From Alphaproteobacteria bacterium bin52 (GTDB lineage Bacteria; Pseudomonadota; Alphaproteobacteria; Thalassobaculales; Thalassobaculaceae): a DNA stretch of 64,000 nucleotides. The DNA lies in the NCBI GenBank assembly GCA_002238645.1, contig MPMT01000014.1, forward strand, positions 1 to 64,000. Direction: 5' to 3'. Positions 1 to 7,972 of this stretch are shown here, one piece after another (within the stretch, counting starts at the first letter, position 1; every line of letters starts with the position of its first letter). The notes below the pieces were generated by a model that saw only the letters and a program-made list of their open reading frames with translations, searched no databases and was not told the DNA's origin. A program made the translations under genes and the position numbers.

Positions 1-2
1 AG

Positions 3-161
3 GTCGAGATCGAGAACGGCGCCAGGCGCTTCCTGGTGCGCTCCCGCGCCAAGGGCGCCACGGTTGCCATCCTGCGCTGCGTCGGCGCCCGGCTGCCGAT
101 CACCATACGCCGGCTCGATGACGAGCCGGCGGGCGAAAAAAGAAACTTTGCTGTGGCGTGA
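3..161 (+). CDS. C-terminal end of an unidentified protein (5' end outside window)
   Basis: An open frame enters from the left edge and ends at a TGA at 159-161, giving about 52 residues rich in Arg, Val, Ile and Ala (it contains FLVRSRAKGATVAILRC and ends EKRNFAVA). No domain or motif is recognisable from this tail, so no function is given. It is called coding only because the frame is open and its codon use resembles the rest of the window. The accessory region with the broken transposase starts just downstream, so this gene may mark the end of the conserved chromosome on that side. Low confidence. Confidence 0.35.
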   Translation, partial: VEIENGARRFLVRSRAKGATVAILRCVGARLPITIRRLDDEPAGEKRNFAVA

Positions 162-312
162 CCATCCGCATCGGTCTGGGCTCCGCGCATTTCGCGAAAT
201 GTGGTGCCACACGCCCGAAATACGCCCGTAGTGCATTGATAATCAACGAGACTCGATTCCAAACTGTTGAAGATGAGGTTAACGCTGTCTGCCGGGGAGG
301 AGGCCGGCGGGC

Positions 313-807
313 ATGTCCAGACCACTTTCCCTTGACCTTCGCGTTCGTGTCCTGGCAGCGGTTGACGCGGGATTGAGCCACCGCGCGGCGGCCGCCCGTT
401 TCGGTGTGAGTGCGGCGAGCATCAGCCGGTGGCGCCGGCGGGCGCGGCTGGAGGGCGATCCCGGCCCGCGGGCTGTGGGCGGGGACCACCGCTCGGGCCG
501 CATCGAGGCGCATCGTGGGCTGGTCCTCGGGCTGGTCGCCGAGACCCCCGACATCACCATCGATGAGTTGTGCCGCCGGCTTGCCGGGCGCGGGCTGGGC
601 ATCGGCTACGGCACGGTGCAGCGCTTCCCGATCCGCCACAACATGACGCGCAAGAAGAAGACCGGCCATGCCAGCGAGCAGGACCGGGCCGACGTGCTGG
701 CCCGGCGCCAAGCCTAATTCGCCGGCCAAGCCGGGCTGGATACGGCCCGCCCGGCATTCATCGATGGTGAGGCGGACCGTGGCGCAGTGCGGCGCGACTG
801 CTTCTGA
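313..807 (+). pseudogene. Truncated IS630-family transposase (N-terminal helix-turn-helix part)
   Basis: The frame from ATG 313 encodes the N-terminal HTH part of an IS630/Tc1-type transposase: LSLDLRVRVLAAVDAG, then AAARFGVSAASISRWRRR as the recognition-helix region, then a second winged-helix part ending RHNMTRKKKTGHASEQDR. A strong ribosome site (GGGGAGGAGG) lies about 9 bases upstream. The frame hits TAA at 715-717. Homology continues in the same frame after the stop (FAGQAGLDTARPAFIDG), up to the point where the first catalytic Asp of the DDE domain (usually FIDET) should appear, and then ends at a TGA near 807. The catalytic domain is absent, so the element cannot move itself. No terminal inverted repeats could be assigned with confidence. 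Confidence 0.8.
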
Positions 808-860
808 GCGCCGGTCACAACCGGCGAACCTGTATTTCCACACGCTGGCCCTTGCTGGAT

Positions 861-890
861 CGCTGTCTAATATATAAATTGCATGCAGTG
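861..890 (+). promoter_or_regulatory. AT-rich promoter/operator region of the FitAB-like pair
   Basis: The sequence turns AT-rich just before the antitoxin start, with a TAATATATAA stretch at 869-878 that can act as a -10 region, followed by the short palindrome TGCATGCA. FitA/VapB-type antitoxins usually bind such palindromes and repress their own operon. The location fits autoregulation, but no clear -35 or full inverted repeat was identified. Confidence 0.35.
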
Positions 891-912
891 TAGTCATTAC
901 AGGCATTCGATT

Positions 913-1164
913 ATGGCTATTCTCACCGTGCGTAACGTGCCGGACGAGGTGCATCGCGCATTGCGTGTGCGGGCCGCGTTACGCGGCCGCAGCACCGAGG
1001 CGGAGGTGCGGGCCATCCTGGAGGAAACGGTGCTGCCGGAAGGGCGGGCCGCCCTGGGAACGCTGCTGACCTCCGTCGGCCGGCGCGCCGGGTTGACGGA
1101 CGAGGAATTTGCGGGCTTTGCACAACGCGACACCGCTCCGGCTCGGCCGGTCGACCTGGAATGA
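913..1164 (+). CDS. FitA-like ribbon-helix-helix antitoxin
   Basis: This 83-residue protein begins MAILTVRNVPDEVHRALRVR and continues GRSTEAEVRAILEE, the ribbon-helix-helix pattern of FitA/StbC-type antitoxins: a short DNA-binding beta strand, then two helices. The C-terminal half would wrap the toxin. ATG 913 is preferred to the longer frame from 883 because family members start at MA(x)LTVRN. Its TGA overlaps the ATG of the next gene (ATGA), the usual coupling in type II toxin-antitoxin operons. Expected roles are neutralising the PIN toxin and repressing the operon. Both genes look intact although the flanking mobile-element genes are broken. Confidence 0.85.
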   Translation: MAILTVRNVPDEVHRALRVRAALRGRSTEAEVRAILEETVLPEGRAALGTLLTSVGRRAGLTDEEFAGFAQRDTAPARPVDLE

Positions 1165-1580
1165 TCCTGGTAGACACCAACGTGGTGTCGGAGCCGCTGC
1201 GGGGAGCTCCGGAACCGCGCGTTGCCGAATGGCTCGACTCACAGGCGCTGGAAACGCTGTATTTATCCGCCATCACCGTCGCCGAGCTGCGTTTCGGGGT
1301 CCGGTCGCTTCCGGCCGGCCGCCGCCGGGATCGGCTGGACGAGGATCTGGAGGGGCAGGTGCTGCCGATGTTCGCCGGGCGGGTTCTGTCCTTCGATCTT
1401 GCGGCCTCCCGAGCCTATGCGGAACTGATGGCGAAGGCACGGTCGGAGGGGCGGACGATCCCGGTGTCCGATGGTTACATTGCCGCGACCGCCGCGGCCA
1501 ACGGCATGATGGTCGCGACGCGGGACACCGAGCCGTTCGAGGCGGCGGGTTTGAGGACTGTGAATCCCTGGACGGTGTAG
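1161..1580 (+). CDS. FitB/VapC-like PIN-domain ribonuclease toxin
   Basis: A 139-residue PIN-domain protein. It starts MILVDTNVVSEPLRG, giving the first conserved Asp (VDTNV), has the conserved Glu in ITVAELRFGV, and shows the last acidic motifs at PVSDGYIAATA and ATRDTEPF. These four acidic positions bind Mg2+ in PIN nucleases; family members cut RNA, often tRNA. The length is normal for the family. It overlaps the antitoxin gene by four bases, so translation is coupled. Together they form a complete FitAB/VapBC-type type II module between an IS remnant and a broken recombinase. The RNA target cannot be told from sequence. Confidence 0.88.
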   Translation: MILVDTNVVSEPLRGAPEPRVAEWLDSQALETLYLSAITVAELRFGVRSLPAGRRRDRLDEDLEGQVLPMFAGRVLSFDLAASRAYAELMAKARSEGRTIPVSDGYIAATAAANGMMVATRDTEPFEAAGLRTVNPWTV

Positions 1581-1782
1581 GACATGACCAGTGTGCGCAT
1601 GGCCTTGCATCGCGAATCTTTTTCGATCATACGCAAGGCACCGCATGAGCTGCCTTGCGCCCTCTGAGCTACGCTAATGCATGATTCCATGCAGAAAATT
1701 CCTTACCAGAACGGTTTGACACGGTCGGATATCAGGTCCAAATCGACTTCCCGGAGCGTACTGTCGCGGGAGGCGCGAAGAG
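1581..1782. other. Intergenic stretch without a convincing gene
   Basis: About 200 bases between the toxin gene and the next small gene. They are somewhat AT-richer than the surroundings. A frame from 1677 runs through but matches nothing and overlaps the better small gene at 1783. No tRNA, terminator or clear repeat was found. Confidence 0.4.
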
Positions 1783-1989
1783 ATGTCGAACAGGGAGGAT
1801 CGCGGTTATTTCGCGTTGCGCGGAGAGGCGGCGAACGACAATGGCGTCGCGGAAGCCCGGATCGACACCGCCGTCATGACGCTCGCCCGAATCATCGGCC
1901 GCCGTATCGCGCGGGAGGAGTTGCGGCGGCTGGAGGCCGCCAACGACAACGCGCCGGCGAAGGACGCTGGCGAGAGACAGGAGAGCTGA
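1783..1989 (+). CDS. Small conserved-type protein upstream of the recombinase (68 aa)
   Basis: A 68-residue, charged, probably helical protein: MSNREDRGYFALRGEAANDN, then a core containing TAVMTLARIIGRRIAREELRR, then EAANDNAPAKDAG. Small proteins of this appearance are often found just before large serine recombinases in alphaproteobacterial islands, and here the recombinase starts 5 bases after the stop. The AANDN motif appears twice, near both ends. A purine-rich ribosome site lies before the ATG. The function is unknown; a recombination accessory role is only a guess from position. The gene is intact while the recombinase is not. Confidence 0.6.
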   Translation: MSNREDRGYFALRGEAANDNGVAEARIDTAVMTLARIIGRRIAREELRRLEAANDNAPAKDAGERQES

Positions 1990-1993
1990 GACC

Positions 1994-3660
1994 ATGACCC
2001 TGCGCGCCGCGCTCTATGCCCGCTATTCCTCCGACCAGCAGCGCGCGGCTTCGATCGAGGACCAGTTCCGGGTCTGCCGCGAGCGCGCCGAGCGCGAGAG
2101 GTGGAATATCGCCGGCGCATACAAGGACAGCGCTGTCTCCGATTCCAGCGTGATCCTCCGCCCCGGTGTCCAGGCGCTGCTCGAGGACGCAGCGCACGGG
2201 AAGTTCGACGTGGTGCTGGCCGAGGCGCTCGACCGGGTGAGCCGCAACCAGGCAGACGTCGCGGTGTTCTACAAGCATCTCCGCTTTGCGGGCGTCGGCA
2301 TCTTCACCCTGGCGGAGGGCGAGATCGACGAGCTCCACGTCGGTCTCAAGGGGACCATGAACGCGCTGTTCCCGAAGGACCTCGCGGCCAAGACGCACCG
2401 TGGCCAGCGGGGCCGGGTGGAGGCCGGCAAGGCGGGGGGGCAGCCTAGGCTACGGCTACGACGTGGTGAAGGCGCTCGATGCGGCGGGCGAACCGGTCCG
2501 GGGCGAGCGCCGGATCAATGAGCAACAGGCGGCGATCGTGCGGCGCATCTTCCGGGAGTTCGTCAATGGCGCGAGCCCGCGCGCGATCGCGCGGCGTCTG
2601 AACGAGGATGGCATACCCGGTCACCGGGGCAAGCGCTGGTCAGACAACACGCTGCGCGGCCACGCGGCGCGGGGCACCGGGTTGCTCAACAACGAGCTCT
2701 ATGTCGGGCGACTGGTGTGGAACCGCCAGCGCCGGGCGCTCAACCCGGAGACCGGGCGCAAGGTCTCGCGCATCAACCCGCCGGAGGAGTGGGTCGTCGC
2801 CGAGGTCCCTCACCTCCGCATACTGGACGACGATCCCTGGCAGGCGGCGAAGCGCCGGCAGGACGAGTCGACCGAAATGTACGCTGCCGTGATCACGGGC
2901 GTCAGGCGGGCCCATGAGAACCCGCTGAATGCGACCCACCGGCCGCGCCAATTGCTGTCGGGGCTTCTCGAGCGCGGCGTCTGCGGCGGGGCCTACGTGA
3001 AGCGGGGCCAGGACCGCTATGCCTGCTCGAACCATGCCCGGGACCGACGGTTGCACCAACCGAAGGAGTATCCGCCGGGTCGTCCTGGAGGAACGGGTGA
3101 TGGCCGGGCTGAAACACCGGGTGATGGCCGGGCTGAAGCACCGGGTGATGGCGCCGGAGGCAGCGGCCGAGGCGATCGGGGCTTATGCCGAGGAAACCAA
3201 TCGCCTCAACCGGGAGCGCCGCGCCTTGAGGCCTAGGGGACAGGAAGGAGATCGCGGAGATCGAAAAGAAGATCGCGATGATGATCGCGGCAATCGAGGA
3301 CGGCGGCTATGTTCGGGGCATGTCGGACCGGCTGCGCAAGCTGGAGGCCCACCAGGACGAGCTCGCCGAACGCCTCGCCGCCGCCCCGGCCGACCTTCCG
3401 GACGTCCATCCGAACATAGCCGGGATCTACCGCCGCAAGGTGGCGCAGCTCGCGGAGGCACTGAAGCACCCGGAGGACCGCGACGAGGCGGCGACGGCGA
3501 TCCGGGGCTGGATCGAGCGCATCGTGCTTACGTCAGGCGAAAAGTGAGGCGAGGTGCATGCCACGCTGCACGGGGACCTCGGGACGATCATCGAGTGGAC
3601 CGCAGCGGGCAACGGCAAGAACCGGGGCGGAACCTCGCCGCCCGGATTGTCGGTCTCGGC
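1994..3660 (+). pseudogene. Large serine recombinase, broken by three frameshifts and a nonsense codon
   Basis: The first frame gives the resolvase catalytic domain: AALYARYSSDQQRAASIEDQ, with the nucleophile Ser in YARYSSDQQ, and then LAEALDRVSRNQAD. Homology then hops frames. The first shift is in a G7 run near 2434-2440, after which the second frame reads SLGYGYDVVK and the recombinase domain to CSNHARDR. The second is near 3035-3045, with the third frame starting NRRSIRRVVLEERVMAGLKH. The third is near 3235, after which the last frame reads EIAEIEKKIAMMIAAI and the coiled coil. A TGA at 3545-3547 then interrupts a frame that continues VHATLHGDLGTIIEWTAAGN to about 3660. The intact ancestor would have been a site-specific integrase of a mobile element. 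It cannot be functional as read. Confidence 0.85.
3097..3144 (+). repeat. 24-bp tandem duplication inside the recombinase remnant
   Basis: Two adjacent 24-base copies, 3097-3120 and 3121-3144, differ at one base. They encode VMAGLKHR twice and are followed by a third partial copy, VMAP. Intact family members normally have this segment once (RVxxGLKHRLMxPE). The duplication is in frame and probably arose by slippage, either before or during decay of the gene. Confidence 0.85.
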
Positions 3661-3822
3661 TGAAACGGGGACACAACTCGAGATCGGCGGTTTCCACTTC
3701 CTGGCCCGCCTTCGCATCCGCTCCCACACCTCCGGCGCACAGTGGATGCAACGCGGCTTCGAAGGCTTCATCCGACTGCTTCCTCACCCGCCCCCGATGC
3801 CCGTCGAACCCTTCAGGTTCCG

Positions 3823-3963
3823 CTAGTCGAGCAATACCCGCACGACATTGTCGGAGACAGACAACCGCTCCGCATCGGCGTCTTCGCGGATCACCGCCCA
3901 CTCAGAATCGGTCGCCAGCACATTGCGCTGCCTGCGCTTTTCTCCCTGAGGCCTTATCGCCAT
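3823..3963 (-). CDS. Small basic protein, 46 aa, unknown function
   Basis: On the minus strand an ATG at 3963 opens a 46-codon frame: MAIRPQGEKRRQRNVLATDS, then EWAVIREDADAERLSVSDNV, ending VRVLLD. The pattern of a basic N-terminus, NVLATDxEW and LSxSDxVVR resembles small ribbon-helix-helix/MobC-like proteins carried near recombinases on alphaproteobacterial mobile elements. Those proteins are usually about twice as long, and residues that could continue the C-terminus appear in a neighbouring frame further left, so this copy may itself be truncated. The call rests on remembered family appearance, so confidence is moderate. Confidence 0.5.
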   Translation of the reverse strand: MAIRPQGEKRRQRNVLATDSEWAVIREDADAERLSVSDNVVRVLLD

Positions 3964-4936
3964 TCACTCGCCTCCCGACCGGCTATGCCCGTCATCTCTA
4001 TCCATATAAGCAGGAGCAACAGGTGCACTTACTGCGTGATTTGACCTATATGCCGCACTGGAATTTCCCGACAACCAGCAATTCCATGCAATTGTCCGTA
4101 TAATATGATCGTAACGGCGGGACAGTCCCTTTTCATGTTCACTTCTCTCAGGTCATGCCCGTCACTCGTTTCGTACGTTATCTTCAACACCAGCATGCAA
4201 CGATTTTTTCAGAGCATGGGTTTTCGTTTTATGGTCAATCCATTATCGGATATATGGTTGACATGAAGCATAACTGTATGTATCTACGAAAAAGAAACGG
4301 GAGTTCATTGAGCTTCATTTCAGTCGTGGTGGAAGCAACTCTGTAGTTGTTTTTGACTACACAGATCAGGAGGAGTTCAAACGGAATTGGCCCAGGGACC
4401 ATTTCTGCTCGGGAAATGGCACGGGGTTGTGCCAGGAAACAGATGCGGGAACAGCAAGAACGCATCCAGGTTGCCTTCATGACCGTCATCGAGAATCCGG
4501 CGACCGCGTACGGGAGTGAATCATGACCTCGCAGAAGCTGAATCGAACCACGTCACCTTGAGCACGAAGTCGATCGCCGAAAACCCGCAAGTTCAGGGGT
4601 GCGTTTTGCGCGGCCGGCAGTTCTTGAGGTGGGTCTGACCGGGAACGCGCGCCAAAGGCGTTGCGGCTTCGAGACGAAGGTGTACGCGTGCCGGGAACGT
4701 CGCGCGTTTCCACCCGAAAAGGATCGGAATGCAGCTCGAAGACTTTCGACGTCGCCACGTTGCAGCGCGTGAGGCGAAGCGCAAGCAAACACCGACGCGC
4801 GATGACCCTCGTTCCCGGGTTCTCTTCTCCTGGAACGAGCACCATGGCGCAGGTTTCACAGAGATTGCGGTCAATAAAGACGGATCGACGACAAGGGGAA
4901 CGCGCCGTTTAAGGTCACGGACATTGATGGTGTAAA
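3964..4936. other. AT-richer stretch with no convincing intact gene
   Basis: Nearly 1 kb separates the mobile-element remnants from the chromosomal hydrolase gene. Base composition between about 4030 and 4500 is clearly more AT-rich than the rest of the window. Short frames exist but none matches a known family. One coherent piece, about 4286-4507, reads EFIELHFSRGGSNSVVVFDY TDQEEFKRNW in one frame. After a possible frameshift it reads REMARGCARKQMREQQERIQ in another, ending at a TGA at 4524. It could be the tail of a decayed foreign gene. From 4510 to 4936 nothing was recognised. Confidence 0.5.
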
Positions 4937-4964
4937 GGCTCATCCCCGCGTGGGCGGGGAACAC
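4937..4964 (-). repeat. Isolated type I-E-like CRISPR repeat (single copy)
   Basis: Read on the minus strand this 28-mer is GTGTTCCCCGCCCACG followed by CGGGGATGAGCC. It matches the type I-E CRISPR repeat layout: GTGTTCC, the CCCCGC/GCGGGG stem around a 4-base loop, then GGATGA. Translation through it gives FPAHAGM, the peptide typical of spurious frames in I-E arrays. No second copy is seen within 100 bases on either side, so there is no array, and no cas gene is recognised in the window. It may be the last relic of a deleted array, or a chance hairpin. Confidence 0.45.
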
Positions 4965-5045
4965 CAGGTCATTGCCGGGAGGAACGGGACGGGCGCAGCA
5001 GACCGCGCTATCCTCGCCGTCACGGCCACACGCAGGAGAAGGTCA

Positions 5046-6107
5046 ATGAGCCCGGTTCCCGGGCACCGACAATTCCGCGAGGATGCCGGCGCCGGATTCC
5101 CGCCGTTCCGGCCGCGGTTTCCGTGGCTCGGCGGCGACCTGCAGACGCTCCGGAACTCCTTCCCGAACGCGTCGCCCCGGGTCACGGGCGGAACCCGCAG
5201 GCTCGAGTTCCCGATGGAGGATGGCACGGGGGACAGGCTGAACGGGCTTCTCGATGTCCCGTCCGAACCCGGAAACCCGGTCCCGCTGGTCCTGCTCCTG
5301 CACGGACTGACAGGGTGCGAGAGCAGCGCCTACATGCTGGAGTCGGCGAGATATTTCGTCTCGCTCGGTCACCCTGTGCTGCGGCTCAACCTGCGCGGGT
5401 CGGTCCCGACCCGGCCGCATTGCAGGCAGACCTACCATGCCGGCCGCTCCGAGGATCTCGTCACGGTCCTCGCGCAGCTCCAGCGCGACCCCCTCACCCG
5501 GGGCCCGATACTGATCATCGCGTTCTCGCTCGCTGGCAGCATGCTGCTCAGGCTGCTCGCCACCCGGCCCGATGCCGGTCCGGTCCTGGCCGCGGTCACG
5601 GTCTCCGCCCCGATCGCGCTCGCTGACACCGCCCGGCAGTTCCTGCGCTTGCGCAACCGGCCCTATCACCGCTGGCTGCTGCGCAACATGAAGGCGGACA
5701 CCCTGGCCCTTCGTGACCTCGACCCCGGGGAGATCCGGGCGGTGGCAAGTGCCCGGACCGTGGTCGAGTTCGACGAGACCTTCATCGCTCCCCGCTTCGG
5801 GTTCGCGGGCGCCGCCGACTACTACCGGCGCTGTTCCGCCCGGCAGTTCCTTGAAGGGATCACGGTTCCCGTGCTCCTGATCCACGCCCGCAACGACCCG
5901 TGGATTCCGGTCCGGGCCTACCGGGAGGTCGACTGGACACGCCTTGAGCATGTCTCCGCCCTGCTGCCCCGCTCCGGCGGCCACGTCGGTTTCCACGACA
6001 CCGGTCCAGGCCGCTGGCACGACCGGGTGGCGGCGATCCACTTCCGGCGGTATCTGCCTGACCGGCACTTCCGCAGCGACTGCAGGACACTGCGGCAGGC
6101 ACGGTAA
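5046..6107 (+). CDS. YheT-like alpha/beta hydrolase
   Basis: A 353-residue cytoplasmic hydrolase of the YheT/EMB8 group (alpha/beta-fold esterase-like, natural substrate unclear). Visible landmarks are the N-terminal FPPFRPRFPWLGGDLQTL typical of the group, LLLHGLTGCESSAY as the oxyanion segment, IIAFSLAGSMLL as the nucleophile elbow, IHARNDPWIP carrying the acid and GGHVGF the His. The elbow is AFSLA rather than the usual GxSxG; small residues are kept, so the Ser can still be the nucleophile. ATG 5046 is chosen because AGGAGAAGG precedes it and family homology starts soon after; an upstream frame to 4950 runs into the repeat-like element. Confidence 0.85.
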   Translation: MSPVPGHRQFREDAGAGFPPFRPRFPWLGGDLQTLRNSFPNASPRVTGGTRRLEFPMEDGTGDRLNGLLDVPSEPGNPVPLVLLLHGLTGCESSAYMLESARYFVSLGHPVLRLNLRGSVPTRPHCRQTYHAGRSEDLVTVLAQLQRDPLTRGPILIIAFSLAGSMLLRLLATRPDAGPVLAAVTVSAPIALADTARQFLRLRNRPYHRWLLRNMKADTLALRDLDPGEIRAVASARTVVEFDETFIAPRFGFAGAADYYRRCSARQFLEGITVPVLLIHARNDPWIPVRAYREVDWTRLEHVSALLPRSGGHVGFHDTGPGRWHDRVAAIHFRRYLPDRHFRSDCRTLRQAR

Positions 6108-6244
6108 GGGACGGTGATCACGACCTGCCGGAGGTTCTCCGCCGAGACCCTGTACGGCCCGCCGGCGGGTTGTTGCCGCGCCAACATTGACAGCTGCGGG
6201 GTCGCTGGCTAGGTTCCCGGCCACTCATCAGCAGGATCGGCCCC

Positions 6245-6370
6245 ATGAAAGTCGCAAACTCGCTCAAGACCCTGAAGAAGCGTGACAGGAACTGCCGGGT
6301 GGTGCGGCGCAAGGGTCGTGTCTATGTGATCAACAAGACCAACCCGCGCTTCAAGGCCCGCCAGGGCTGA
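6245..6370 (+). CDS. rpmJ: 50S ribosomal protein L36
   Basis: A 41-residue basic protein, [20 protein letters not shown] then [21 protein letters not shown]. It is the alphaproteobacterial, cysteine-poor (zinc-independent) form of L36: only one Cys remains of the CxxC...CxxxxH zinc site. It binds 23S rRNA in the large subunit. It is a monocistronic gene 137 bases after the hydrolase gene. It is too short for ordinary gene-length cut-offs but is unmistakable. Confidence 0.95.
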   Translation: MKVANSLKTLKKRDRNCRVVRRKGRVYVINKTNPRFKARQG

Positions 6371-6476
6371 ACCACCGCGTTCTGACGCGAGGCCCGTGAC
6401 GGGGTGGCGCCCCCCGGCCCGGGCGTGCAACTATCATGATCCGTCGTTCCGCTCCTGGTACCCGGAGGAGTGCCGG

Positions 6477-7964
6477 ATGCTGATGCCCAGACCCGACCAG
6501 TCGGTGATTGCCCGTCGCGACGAGATCGTCGCCCGGCTCAGCGCCATTGTACCCGGCGAAGGCGTCATCGCCGACGAAACCGGGATGCGGGTATACGAAT
6601 CCGATGCGCTGTCGGTCTACCGGCAGATGCCGATGATCGTGGTCCTGCCCGAGACCACCGAACAGGTGGCCGCCATCCTGCGCTACTGCTCCGACCACGG
6701 CATCAAGGTGGTCCCCAGGGGAGCCGGGACCTCGCTGTCGGGCGGCGCGCTGCCACTTGCCGACGGCGTCCTGCTTGGCCTGGGCAAGTTCAACCGCATC
6801 CTCGAGATCGATTACGACAACCGGGCGGTGGTCACGCAGCCGGGTGTCACAAACCTTGGTATCACCCACGCGGTCGAGGACGCGGGGTTCTACTACGCGC
6901 CCGACCCGTCCAGCCAGATCGCCTGCTCGATCGGCGGCAATGTTGCGGAAAACTCCGGCGGCGTGCACTGCCTGAAATACGGCCTGACCACCAACAACCT
7001 GCTCGGGCTGACCTTCGTGACCATCGAGGGCGAGGTGATCACGCTCGGGGGCAAGCACTTCGACTCCGAGGGCTACGACCTCATGGGTCTCATGACCGGT
7101 TCCGAGGGCCTGCTCGGCGTGGTCACCGAGGTGACGGTACGGATTCTGCGCAAGCCGAGCACCGCGCGCGCCGTCCTGGTCGGATTTCCCAGCAGCGAGG
7201 GAGCGGGCGCCTGCGTTGCCGGCGTGATCGGCGCCGGGATCATCCCCGGCGGCATGGAAATGATGGACAACCCGGCCATCAATGCCACCGAGGACTTCGT
7301 TCAGGCCGGTTACCCGCGCGACGCGGCCGCGCTCCTGATCGTCGAACTCGACGGTCCGGGGGTCGAGGTCGACCACCTGATCGGCCGGGTCCGTGAAATC
7401 GCCGAGGCCAACGGCGCGACCTCGGTCAGGGTCAGCGAGAGCGAGGCCGAACGCGACCGGTTCTGGGCCGGCCGCAAGGCGGCGTTCCCCGCCGTCGGCA
7501 GGATCGCGCCGGACTACATGTGCATGGACGGGACCATCCCGCGCAGGATGCTTCCGGAGATGCTTCGCCGCATGTCGCAGATGTCGCGCCACCACGGCCT
7601 GGCCGTCGCCAACGTGTTCCACGCCGGTGACGGCAACCTGCATCCGCTGATCCTGTTCGACGCCAACCAGTCCGGCCAGCTTGAAGCAGCCGAGGCCTTC
7701 GGCGCCGATATCCTCAAGGCCTGCGTCGAACTGGGCGGCGTGCTCACCGGCGAACATGGTGTCGGGGTGGAGAAGCGCGATCTCATGGGCGAGATGTTTA
7801 CCGACGTCGACCTTGACCACCAGCAACGGGTGAAGTGCGCCTTCGACCCCGACGGCCTGCTCAACCCGGGCAAGGTGTTTCCGCAGCTGCGGCGCTGTGC
7901 CGAACTCGGGCGCATGCAGGTGCACCGGGGACAGATCCCCTTCCCGGACATCCCGAGGTTCTGA
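6477..7964 (+). CDS. glcD: Glycolate oxidase subunit GlcD (FAD-linked oxidase)
   Basis: A 495-residue flavoprotein that oxidises glycolate (or a related 2-hydroxyacid such as D-lactate) to the oxoacid, acting in a membrane-linked complex with GlcE and GlcF. The PCMH-type FAD domain is in the first half (VVPRGAGTSLSGGALPLADG, DPSSQIACSIGGNVAENSGG), and the C-terminal FAD-oxidase domain contains NVFHAGDGNLHPLI and LTGEHGVGVEKRDLM. ATG 6477 follows GGAGGAG by 6 bases; the 27 residues upstream in the same frame do not look like family sequence. glcE starts 9 bases after the stop, so glcDEF is one operon. Separating glycolate from D-lactate activity needs experiment. Confidence 0.92.
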   Translation: MLMPRPDQSVIARRDEIVARLSAIVPGEGVIADETGMRVYESDALSVYRQMPMIVVLPETTEQVAAILRYCSDHGIKVVPRGAGTSLSGGALPLADGVLLGLGKFNRILEIDYDNRAVVTQPGVTNLGITHAVEDAGFYYAPDPSSQIACSIGGNVAENSGGVHCLKYGLTTNNLLGLTFVTIEGEVITLGGKHFDSEGYDLMGLMTGSEGLLGVVTEVTVRILRKPSTARAVLVGFPSSEGAGACVAGVIGAGIIPGGMEMMDNPAINATEDFVQAGYPRDAAALLIVELDGPGVEVDHLIGRVREIAEANGATSVRVSESEAERDRFWAGRKAAFPAVGRIAPDYMCMDGTIPRRMLPEMLRRMSQMSRHHGLAVANVFHAGDGNLHPLILFDANQSGQLEAAEAFGADILKACVELGGVLTGEHGVGVEKRDLMGEMFTDVDLDHQQRVKCAFDPDGLLNPGKVFPQLRRCAELGRMQVHRGQIPFPDIPRF

Positions 7965-7972
7965 CCGGACCC

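Noticed and set aside
3097-3144. CRISPR array considered for the tandem 24-base repeat
   Set aside because: The copies are adjacent without spacers, keep the reading frame, and lie in recombinase-coding sequence.
4729-4935. A plus-strand frame of 68 codons considered as a cas2-like gene near the repeat
   Set aside because: The sequence lacks the Cas2 ferredoxin-like pattern and its conserved residues, and it has no supporting homology.
4593-4964. A minus-strand frame starting MFPAHAGMS
   Set aside because: Its start lies inside the CRISPR-like repeat; FPAHAGM is typical of false frames through I-E repeats. The rest matches nothing.
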